Below, piece by piece: positions 32,601-44,600 of a stretch of 64,000 nucleotides of DNA. This stretch comes from Thereva unica (Eukaryota; Arthropoda; Insecta; Diptera; Therevidae). Every line of letters begins with the position of its first letter. Position 1 is the first letter of the stretch. The translations under genes and the position numbers were made by a program. The stretch is taken from positions 26,768,942 through 26,832,941 of the forward strand of contig OX465281.1 of the NCBI GenBank assembly GCA_949987705.1, in the 5' to 3' direction. The notes below the pieces were generated by a model. That model worked only from the letters and a program-made list of their open reading frames with translations, was not told where the DNA came from and ran no database searches.

Positions 32601-35600
32601 TTATTAATTGACTTTAACTTGCGCAAACTTGTTAAGAAGACAAAAAAAATTACGATTTGCTTTCGTGGTTCTCGAAATATAATATGTATACTGCCCGGTT
32701 CCCGTATTTCTCGGACAGTAATATTTGCAACGCACGAAAGAAAACTATGTCAAATCGGTCGAATTCACCGTTAGTAACTCGTGATTAGTGAATTTATGAC
32801 AAAAATATGAGTTATGTGTTTTGACTTTTGTAAATATATAATTGAACAAATTGAACAACCTCTTAACTCTAAATACTAACTTACTAACTTTTGTCTTCTA
32901 TGCAACTTCCTTCGCGTTCGGCAATGGGTCGTCTTCTTCTCACTTCTTTATGTTCCTCTTCTCGTTTCTTTGTCGTCTTCTTCTTTCCTCCGGTTGGAGG
33001 TCCTTGCTTATCTTCACCGTCCGGAACCTTCCTTAGGGCCTTAGCAACTGGCTGGGCCCTCACTCGTACTCAGGATCTTCTTTTCGCTCTAGGTAGGGGT
33101 CTTCCTTCGCTCGTCTTTGAGGCTCCTTCCTTCCTTCTCTCGTGGTCAGTCCTTCCTTCGCTCTTATTCGGGACTGGTCTTCGTTCCTGGGACTTCCTTC
33201 CTTCTTTCGCTCGCGTTCTGGTCTTCCTTCGCTTTGATTCGGGGTCTCTCTTCCTTCAATCGTCGTCGGGCCTCCTTTGCTTGTATTCGGGGTCCTCCGT
33301 CCTTCGGACGTCGTCGGGCCTCCTTCGTTTGTATGCGGGGTCGTCCTTCCTTCGAACGTCGTCGGCCTTCTTCGCTTATGTTCGGGGTCGTCCTTCCTTC
33401 GGACGTCGTCGGCCTTCTTCGTTTATGCTCGGGGTCGGTCGTCCTTCCTTCGTTTATGTTCGGGGTCGTCCTTCCTTCGGACGTCGTCGGCCTTCTTCGC
33501 TTATGTTCGGGGTCGTCCTTCCTTCGGACGTCGTCGGCCTTCTTCGTTTATGCTCGGGGTCGGTCGTCCTTCCTTCGTTTATGTTCGGGGTCGGTCGTCC
33601 TTCCTTCGTTTATGTTCGGGGTCGGTCGTCCTTCCTTCGTTTATGTTCGGGGTGGGTCGTCCTTCCTTCGTTTATGTTCGGGGTCACCAATTTCCTATGG
33701 GGACTTGACTCCGTATCTTATCCTCATAGGAATAAATTAGAGAGGAAGGTTATTTATAATACTTTTATTAAGTTGTTAACCCGAAGGCTGTACAAAGAGA
33801 ACTGATTTCTAATTCTAAAACAATTTATAAATTAAACGTTAAAATACATCAGTGCTTACTTATCCTAAAATTAAATCTAATTTAGTCTAAAGTAAAGTGT
33901 TTTAATTTCGTTTGTGTACAGTGGTTTTTCTGTAACATGTTGTTGTGTATGATCGTCTTTCATGTAGATGGCGCTGAACAACCTTTGCAGTTGGGTCGCC
34001 ACACAATATCAATGTGAGAATAGCCGTACAATAATGTTTGGTTCGAAAAGCACCTCTCTGGACGGAAAGCACCTCTCTTGTCCTTTTGTACTCTAAAAGA
34101 TGAAGTTTTGTGTACTTCCTTACTATACATAAGATAAAATAAATAAATAAACTTTCATTATTTCAATGTGTTTTACGTATGGATATCGATGCATATCTGA
34201 AAATCTCCTAGATTTTACTTGACAAATGTCATCGCAGTGACAGTTGTATGTTGACAGTTAAGAATATGGCGAAATTAGCGAATCAGTGAATTGAAGTTTA
34301 AAAAATTTACATAAATCCGTTTTTCTTACTGCAACACATTCCAATATTCCATTATCTAAAGCACATAATTACTATAATTTTAAAAACAACAAACCCGGTT
34401 TTAACCTGTCACACATCAATGATCACAGCTGAAGAATCTTCACAAGAAAACCTTGTCAAATACAATAATCTTAACCATGATCTGCCTTTGCGCTATGATC
34501 ATGAACGCAGCCATGCAGACGGCTCCAAATATGAAATAATCAAAATCTCAATTTCGAGTCTCGATAGGTCTGCATCTTGAATTATGTAAATTTCACCTTC
34601 GCAGCACGCACACACTTTGTTATGTAAAAGAAATATTTGTATAATTGCCGTGATTTTATATTTATATAATAATTACAATAAAAATCTTAGAAATTGGCCG
34701 AGATTTTATCTTCCCTGCGGCCATCTGTCATCGGCGCGTGCCCTGCCCCAATTATTGTGGCTTATGGAACAGTTCCGAATTCATGCACACTAAAAAGTTG
34801 CTCTATTTGCTGATATTAGCTCAGCATAAAGTACGAAATTATCAAGTGAAAAGAAAAGAGCAAAACGAAAACTCCCTCCTCGACGGATCACGAGATACTT
34901 CCGCAACAAACTCGCCAGTCGCACAATATTTTTGCAACTTTTGCAGAAATAAAGTTTTTTTTTCGAAATTTCTCAATTTTGGGGTCTCATAGAAAACTGA
35001 ACAAAAGTTTTTATTTATTTTCACGTAATTGAGTGCTGCGCGATAAGAGTTTCGCGTGGAATTAACGCCATCACATCCATCGCATTGACATTGAAATTGG
35101 GCGCGAAATTTCAAGTTTAAAAAGGGATTTTTTATGTTAATAATTGCGAGCTCGTTAGGCGTTAATAAAAAATGGCGGGGGACTATTTGTGATTTAAGAG
35201 AAGAAGTCATTACGGAAACTTTTCCTCGGCGGCTCTGTGTGTGCGGTGAATAGGTCACGGAAATGAAAGTTATTCAGGTCATTTCCCAATGAGAGTGTGG
35301 TGCGGGCGTGATGGGGCAGAAGCCCCCCAATTTGAAGAAATGGCGTCGCGATAGGGCGGTAACGACTCAACGGCACTCTTCAACTTTCGACAAAAGCTAC
35401 TCGGAAAATTAACTTCGAAATTTTCTTCTTCTTTTGTTGATGTGTCTAACAATGTAGATGGCAGTGGCTACATGAAATTAATGTGCATTTAGGCTAGTTA
35501 TAAAATTCATGCATAGTTAGACTTGGAAAGTGTTTGTTGTGTTTTTTTCATGGTTAAATGTTCGGCAAATAAACACTTTTGTAGGTCAGGGGATGTAGGG

Positions 35601-38600
35601 CGTTAAGATGTGCTTTTGGTGAGGAGATTACTTGTTGTAAATTTTTCGGGAAATAGTTGGATACTTTCGAAGGTTAAATAATATGACAAATTATCACACT
35701 CGAATGAGGTTCGTGTATGAGGGAAATGGCGTGTGCTATAAAGTTAATGAAACGTTAGTGAAATGGGTTTTTTGTGCATTATTATTTGAAATTGCTTTGT
35801 TTTGGTAATGTAGTTTTGTTAAGCATTGTTTTCTTTGTAAAAACGGTAATGCTGCCCAACCAGGCCATGCGTCATCAATCGAAACAGGTGGTAATCAGAA
35901 GAGACAATAGCAGTATAGGGAACCTTACTGGAAATTTCTCCCGCTAGGGGCGCCAATGTATTATAAACTAAACATGAAGTGACATTTATCTCCGCCTGTC
36001 AGATAGTTCTTGATTATTGTGATTTTGCAAAAAGTTTAAGGGTACAAAACATTCAAGACTTTGTCCAGATCACCTTAGATCTGAAGATTATGTTAAAGAA
36101 GGATTTAAGACGGGTCAATAGATGAATATTATATTTTTGTTGCTGTTTCTGTTATGTTGTTGCTGTTTGTTTACGTTATACTTCGATGGCGCAATCTGAG
36201 TTTACCTTGAAGTAAGATTCCCTATTAATGTCACATTTCACTTTGGTCGTAGTCTTCGCAGTTCGCAATTCTTCGTAGTTTATTTTCATTTGGAAACTGC
36301 ATAGCTTTTTCACAACTACGAATCCGCTTCTTCTTAATTTCACTTCGTAATATCGAAGTTTTCTAACAGCTATCGGCTGTGTGCATTGCGATCCGGTGGT
36401 AATAATAAGTCAAATTTAAGAGCGACATGGAACTTAGGAAGAGGAGGAAGTCTTGGAGAGCCTGGACAACTTGCAACCTAGGCAGCTGAAGGGAGTGGAC
36501 ACGTAGATTTGAGGTAGCGTTATTTGAATAGAATAAGTACGGCAGGGCAGGATTCTCTGGAAGTCCCGTCTGGAGAGGCAAGCGACAAGAAATACTGTGG
36601 CAGAGAAATCTACTAGGTGGACTAGCCTCGCGCAGCCAGTGGAGTGATTGAAGTTACAGTACAGTCATGTTCCCTACAGTGTACAGCGGCTGCGCAGCGT
36701 AATTTCATCGAGATGATTATTTACAGCAAAATACTGGGTCGCACCGGCCAATCTGTGTGTTATGGGACGATCGCGCCAGGTTGGATACGACGTCGAGTAT
36801 ATTGCTGATGCAATTATACCAAATGGGGCCTACGACCTGCAGGTAAGTGGTGGTGCACCAGTTTTAGGTGGTACCTCCGGTGTCTCAACAACCCACGACC
36901 CCCCGGCGAGCCCGCTCTTCTTACAAGGCATGGGGTACCACCTGGGTGAAATTAACCTTGTCAGATTTGTTACTAATAGAGCCGAAAGTAGTTGTCTTGC
37001 AAAATCATTTTGCTACGTCTGCTCGAATTTTGGCCCTTTTTCCTTGAATGCTTGGCTCAAACGCATTAGGTGTGTTCGGTAGCACGCTTCTAGGTAGTAG
37101 CAACTCATAATATATCACGCCGAGCTGGAAATACACAGCATGTACTTCGAGTTATGGATGTATGGCTTGGACGACGTTGATGCTTGGCTGGGGCCTGTCA
37201 TAATGTAAATGATGCAAAACCTATTATTTATTCGTCCTTTCTCGGCTTCAAATAGTATGTCACCCCAATTTGAATCTCACCCAATTTAAAATTCATACAG
37301 TTATGCCTCCAATCCTGGGTCTTCAAACTGCTTCACCAGTCCAGAACGGTCCCTATCTTTCACGGCAAGATCAAAACTTTCGTAACGTTAAAAGCACGCG
37401 TGACACGTTTTTTCACTAATATAGAAGACTCACCATAAATTTCTACCTTAGATTAATAAAAACTATAGATAGAGTGCAAATTGCGATCTTAGACATCAAG
37501 CGTGAAGCCATGAGACGGAAGGAGAATGCCTTGGCGGCCATCTTGGTAGGTGACTCGATTACATTCCATTTATATAGTATTCTGCGATTTCTAGAATCAT
37601 TCCACGCACCTCAGTCGCAATTTTTCGAACAAAAACGCCAAAACCATAACTTACCGCAAATAAGGGCTTATTTGGCTGAAAAGTCGACATTTTTATACAC
37701 AAAACAATGTTGATGCATGTTGCGGATAAAAATTCATAAATGTATCGAAAAAGATTTTTTACAGGTTATAATTTGACGTTTCTGATCTGACATTTACGCC
37801 TAGCAGTTTACTGTTGCGCCATCTTTTGGAAAACAGTGGTTTTCCATTTGTATACTCCTTACATACATCGATTACATACAACTGGAAACTGCAATTCACA
37901 CCAGAAATATATAATTCAAGAATGGATAAAGTATTCCAAACTCATGGTATGGAATGAATGTGCTATGGCACACAAGAAGAAAATCCCTACTTCTAACTGG
38001 ACAGTTACATATATATCATAACCTGTTCACGAGCTACGAAACAATCTGATTTAAACTAATTTTCTCGCGCCAAACTACGATGAGATCTCTAAATCATTTT
38101 GTGTTAGTCTAGTTCAAGGGTATTCTATTTGGCTAAATGCTTAACAAATATCATCGGCCACAAACATTGCATTCTCAAGATGAATATTGTTCAGCATGAT
38201 TTGTCTTGGTTTCAACATCGTAAAGCAAAACTTGAGTCACTACACTTCGGGCGAAAAAATGCTTGAATTGAATAACGAAGAAAATTTGCAGAGAGAGAGC
38301 TCGAAGCTGTTATTTTGAGGGCTAGGTTAAGAATTGGTAAATATTTATTGGATTTGAGAGGGTGTTTGAAATGTGGCGAAATAAATATTTTTAAATAAAC
38401 ACAAATACCATTTGGCGAGTGATTTGCAGGCAGAGTTTTTATTGATGTTGTTGCGGTGTTGTATGATAGTTTTTTTATTACCTCGGGAAATTAATCGTAT
38501 AATCTTGTTGGGTTACTTGAACGAGAAATGCGAATTGCAAGGAAGATAGCATATACAGAACAAATTGGTGCAAAACTCACTTAGGATACCTAAAGGAAAA

Positions 38601-41600
38601 GGTAGGTCTCGTATGTTAAGTGGAGAGATTGGGAACAGGGCAAGAAGCACGTTAATAGGTTAGGTCTTCAAAGTATATTTTGATCTGTCGGCAAAAACTA
38701 TCAAAAACGTATTAAATGAGTAGTTAAATACTAAATCCTTTCCCCCTCTCGAATTTCAAATCCTTGAAATTTATGCATAATTTTAAAAAATCCTAAAAGT
38801 ATGCAAAAGTAAATATAAATTTGTATATTAAAAAATTACCCTAAAAGTATGCAGCAAAAATAACCGGTCCACAGAAACCTAAACTACGAAGAAGAAGATA
38901 GCCGGTTCACAGAGGCGCTACATAGTTAAAATATTAGATATAAGGGAATTGTTGCAAATTTTTGGCAGGGAAACATTTTAAATTTATCAGAAAATTTTCA
39001 GAAATAACGTAGTAAATTATAAAGGGAAACGAGACGGATAAAAGGATTTTTTATGTAGCTCGCAAATAATGCTAATGCTGCAATATTGGGCAACTAATTG
39101 TGACATTACAAGATGAATGTAAGACGTAGATTTAAACAGCTCATTTTAACTTTTGTGTCCATAGTCGGGGATAGGCAAAAGGTATAATGAGAAAAAGAAC
39201 AAATCTGCAAAACGTGATTTTGGGTACATAAACATAATTAGAGTTACCTATAAAAATATGTTACAGATTTTTTTAAATTCGATGCTGAGCGCCATCTATC
39301 GGAAAGGTTTTGTACTACGTGCGCAACAGACACCTAGGCAATTATGTTCAGAATAAGTCTCGTGCGCATAAATTTTGACGTTCCCGGGGCATTTTGCATC
39401 TTGTGCTGAGCTTACTCTATCACTGAAATAACGAATGAAACAATATAATATCAACAAAAGTTACCGCCCCGAAAAGACTTTTGCCCCCCGTACTATTGTA
39501 AAGCCCTTGTTGCTTCTTCTCCCTTAGATGCAATTATTGGAGCACCCAGATATCGGCTTTAACTCCTTTCGAGAATGCTCGAAAGCAATATCTCGAGAAA
39601 CTATGTTTTGAGTGACCTGCAAATATTATTGTTAATAGGAGCAGCCAGAGATTTCGAAAGCAATATCTCACATACACAACATCGCGCATGTACAAGAATG
39701 CTACCTTGCAAACTTGCACCGGCGCCTTGGCCTCGACCTTGCATGGACAGACAATGCGCTGTATCGGGTAAGTTTAGAATAAGTAATTTAAGGTTTATCA
39801 GACTATAGCCCATTTAGCCCTGTGGTTAGGGTGGCCCTGTCTGTCAAGAATCGTCAGCACGAAATTGGTGTTCTTACATTGCCAGATATTCTTTGTGGTA
39901 CAAACAATAAAAATGTCCTCTGACAATGTATTGTACTAAGTTAAGCCAGATTTCACCACACGAGCAAAGCAGGACTAAGGCCGACTTACGATTAAGGTTA
40001 GTAGCCAAAGCTTATACTTTGCGTAAACCCTCAAGGTCTATTACAGGTCGAAGTGGTAGCCGTAGAACGCCCCCCGAATTACAACTGCGTTATACGAGGG
40101 TTTCCGCAATCAATTCGGGCTGTTTTCGTCAATTGCCTGACTCTAGTCCACAAAAAAGTCCAAGTCTTACCATATACACTGCATCACCTTTTTCTACATC
40201 AATCCTAGTTTCGCGATCACTTTCTAATATCTCATGAGATTCCTTTGTCAACGATCTTTGTTATTTCCAATTGACGTATGGGACTCATTTTGCATCACCG
40301 ATTGTCAGACGTTTCAGGAATGGATCGAATTCATTGCGTATCAACAGGGCATTGAAAATGGTTAATTCGGTCTATCATGTTTTCCGCGCTCAACACATAC
40401 AGATCCCATAATATCGAACTATTTTTTGTATTCACCATTATGTAGCTGATTCAAAACATTTTTGGGGTCAATGCCTGGCTCCATACCAGCATCAATGCTG
40501 CTCACTTGCTAGACTTTATCAATAATTCCATAAATTTCTGTTATTGGACGACCGGAGCGTGACTCATTTTTCACATGCAAATTACCAGAATCGAGCGCGA
40601 ACGAGCCACTTTTGCGCAGAGCAGAGTTTGATAGTATGCCTACATCATGCACAGCACAATTTCTTGCCGTTGTCGTATTGTAAAATATACTACAACTTTT
40701 CATTATTTTTCTGCATTATCAAACACAAACAGCTTTCAAGGCACTGCATCAATTTAGTAAAACTCGAACTGACATCTGTCAAACAAGAACTTAGTGGTTT
40801 GTAGCGTATTTGCAATTAACGCCATCTATCGGGAAAACGGTATGAACTTTCCCTTATAACCTTTTTATGTATTGAACAAGCTACTAAGTATAAATTTTAC
40901 ATAATTTTATTGAATCAAGTGTTATTCACTTAAAATTCTCTTATTTCCCAACCAAAATCGTTAACAAAATACCCATAACGTATAAAATAACAAATTAATA
41001 TAAACAAATTATCGTAAAACAAATTTATTTTAATAAAAAAAAGCGGTTTAAACGCCATTAATCATAAAAACAGAAACAAAAAAAAACTTGTGACATAAAA
41101 ATCAATCCGTAATTTATCATTTTATATAATAATAATAAAGTCTCCATTTCACCATCAGCATTTTAGGAGTCTTGAATCATCCCTTAATTTTCGCGGTCAC
41201 GTTATCCAATCATTAGAGAACTGTGCCACCACCACCCATAATACCCGTCGCCGCCGCGCGTACATTGTAATACCGCGCGCACGGCGGATATTAATGAAAG
41301 CTTTTCAATATCCACTCCACAGATTAAAAACACCTCTTTTGTTAATTATGATGTGAAAAGTTTCGTGATAAATAACCGCCCCCTGTCCGTTTTCATAGTA
41401 TCCAGAAATAATATTTATGTCATTAAAAATCGCGCCCCCGTGCATTATATTTTCCCAAATGACAAAAAAACTTTTCCAAAATAATATCGAGGAAATTTTC
41501 AAATTGTAATTCACATTCTTCAACGGTCCATTAACCGACGCGACAAGGAACTTTAATGGCGGCCGGGATTATTTGGAAATTCGCAAGGAAACGAAAATAA

Positions 41601-44600
41601 TAAAAATAAAACGAATTTCTTCTGGCAACAATCGACAAAGTTCAGCTACAGTAAATAAAGTTAACCTGATTGACGAAATTCCTCGTTAATTTGGCACCAA
41701 TAATAAATACAAGGTAAATTGCGCGCTAGTGAAAGTAAAAACCGTTATTACGCGCGCACGGTTATCATGTAATCGTAGCCCCGTCAAGTTTATGGACAAG
41801 TGTTTTGTGATTGAGGGTGTGTTTCTTTATTCATTCCGTAGAAGGAATAGACAGAAAATGTGTTTCTTTATTCATTCCCAAGTTTCGAATTGACAGATGA
41901 AGCGTTTCTTTATTCATTCGGAATATTCGGAATGTATTCTTTTTAAACTACCTCTTGAGATGGAACACTTTTAGAATAAAGGGAATTAACCTCACTAATA
42001 TAACATAATATAAATATATTACTGTCATAATTGTGTCATTTGGCAAGAAAGCGGCCTTATTTATTTGTTATCATTTTTAAAAGTATTTCTAATAATAATA
42101 ATAATTTCAGATATGGATAATAATAATTTCAAATGGACCCCAGGAGACATCAAAAGTCTAATCTTATTTTAGTTTACATATAGGTCCCACAATATTTTTA
42201 AAATACACAACTCTTTTGAATAAATCACAATTTTTCTTCAGTTTGTTTACTGTCATTCCCGGTGCGTTTCTTTATTCATTCTATTCCGAATATTCCATCA
42301 AGTATTCTTTTTATTCTATTCCTTCTATGGAATGAGTAAAGAAACACACCCTGAATAACATTCACTTAAGTCACACGTGCAATTAACTCCGATAGATGGG
42401 GGGATTAAAGGTTGTGGGACGAAACTTAACGAAATCTAGTTCCAAACTGAACGAAACTATTCAAAAAAATATTCACAAAATCCATGAACTTGCAAAATTC
42501 AAAACAAACATCCGCAAATTTCGAGCAGAAAAATGCAGGTGGTGCCAATGACGGCGCAGCGGCGGTAGAAAAAGTTCAAACATCGACTCGAAGAAGATTA
42601 CTACATAACCGCCGCCCCGTCGCGTCGCTGCTGCAGGTTTTTATGTAACTGCCACGGTCAATGGCGCTTCGTGTATTTTCTCAGGCAAAAGAAAGGAAGG
42701 CATAAAAATTATATGAGAAGGTCGAACGCGCTGACGATTACCGGTCTGGTATTGTGCGCGAATGTCTCACCTGAGACAGTCGCCCAACGATAGTAAAAGT
42801 TCAAAGCTCGCGCGCCGTAATTAGTGCACGCCGAGAGACGGGCTGTGCGCAGGTGCGCTTGCGGTGCGGGTTTGACATTTATTTGACACATATATTGAAA
42901 TGCATGCCATCGCATCCGGACGGTTATGAATATTTATAGGAAATGTGTTATCGACTTGTCTGTTTTCGGGAGCAGAATAATATTAATCTTTTTTTTGTGT
43001 TACGTTATGGGAAATCTTTCGGAATAGTTTGTGAGTGAGGCTTTTCTTGTTATAAATTCAATAAATCCGAAATTGTGACTCGAGTCTGCCAATTTCTAGA
43101 ATTGTCGAAGGTTCATTTTGTTTAGTCAAAAGTCATAAACTGAACTTTGAAGTTGCAAATCAGCGAAGCCATGATTCATTGGAATGTGGAAAGATCGGGA
43201 TGTTTATATTTATAGTGGCGGGTAGATCGTGAAATGAGGGATTAGGGCGCGTCTCAAAAGTATGGACAATATCATCGTGCAGACGATAGACAAGACTATA
43301 CCAAGGACAAAAACAAAAGAGCATGTTCCCACAGATAAATAATATCTTCAAGAGTAAAACACATAATCGGTTTGACAAGGTACGCATCGCTTGGACTTTA
43401 GCTAACGAAGAGCTCTTGACGTCTGATGATATAGATCCGGAAGAAATAAGTCGTATACATGGCAATTATTGCATAGAGGAAGAGCAAGAGAATGTGGAGT
43501 TTATGGGGGTCTACTATCAGGGATTTATTCATGCGAATTTTGACCATCAGAATATCGTTTTGCTGAACCATTTTAGTTTATCTAATGACGTCAAAGTTTT
43601 GAAATTCGAGAAATTACCAATCATCGAATTCAGTGAAGACTGTCCAAGTGGCGCAAGTAAATACTACGTTAATTACAAGAATCGATAAGCTGTTAATATT
43701 TTGCCATAAACAATAAGAAGTCATCTGGGCTAGATGGCGCTCCGAACTTCGTTCTGAGGCATCTGCCTCTGGTGGTTGTAGACACATAGGTACATCCAGG
43801 GCCGGCGCTTGGTTTTTATGCACCCGGTACAGTATGCCAGGATGCTCTTCATTTGTAAAATGGAAAAATTGCGTCCCAGTCGAATTGCACCCGGTGCAAG
43901 TGCACCATTCGCTAATATAAAAGCGCCGCCCCTGTTTAAGAAGTGCAATGACCTTCTTGTCGGATTGTAGAAAGCGGAGAATATTTCGCCAATCCGCGAT
44001 TTCTAGAATGGAAAAAATGTTTCTATGTATAGCAGGTTTCAATCACTTTTCTGTCACGATTCTACCAACTCAATCTCGATTCAACCTCGTTCTTATTTGA
44101 TTTCGCATAATAGCAATGCCTACCCGAGAAGAAGCTTCCTGGAGAGTGAACTTCCATCATGATTTTACTAGTTTTCTCCAGCTTCTTCTCTGGTACCCTT
44201 CTGATTTTTAATGAACCTTGAGACTTTCCGATATATTCTGTATTCTGCAGAATTTCGCCGACCATGACACAGTTCTTCCTCGACGTATAGTTTTTATTTC
44301 ATTTTTTTGCCTTGCAGTTTTCCCAGGCAGATGAGTTGTCGCCTTCCATTACCTAATTTAAGACCCATCTAATATCCCTATTTTTAAATTTAATTTCTGA
44401 AGTTGCGCCCGGTGCAAGTGCACTATATGCATCTATGAAAGCCCTGCCCTCTGCAAGTTTTTGTTAGTGATGCGGGCTCCCACGAACCCTCAAATCCACC
44501 CTGCAATATGGTCCTTCGCCTTTCCGTTTTGCTTACCTAGATAACTTTTCTTCTTTCTTGTCTTGTAAGCCCTTTCTTTTGCCATCACCTTTAAGCATAA

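Larger units (their letters stand above)
28178..34003 (-). mobile_element. Complete Ty3/Gypsy LTR retrotransposon, 5,826 bp
   Basis: Two LTRs of 308 bp that look identical, a 4-bp target duplication CAAT (28,174-28,177 and 34,004-34,007), a primer binding site, a polypurine tract and intact gag and pol frames make this a complete, young element. It lies antisense in intron 1 of the lipase gene. There is no env frame. The leader (32,627-33,695) is unusual, being largely tandem repeats. Confidence 0.95.

Noticed and set aside
33105..33690. CRISPR-like array
   Set aside because: Repeats are directly adjacent with no unique spacers, in a eukaryotic retrotransposon leader.
32891..33805. Three overlapping plus-strand frames of 143 to 304 codons with repeated [18 protein letters not shown] phrases
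   Set aside because: They are the antisense of the tandem repeats in the Gypsy leader; the repeat unit simply lacks stop codons in several frames.
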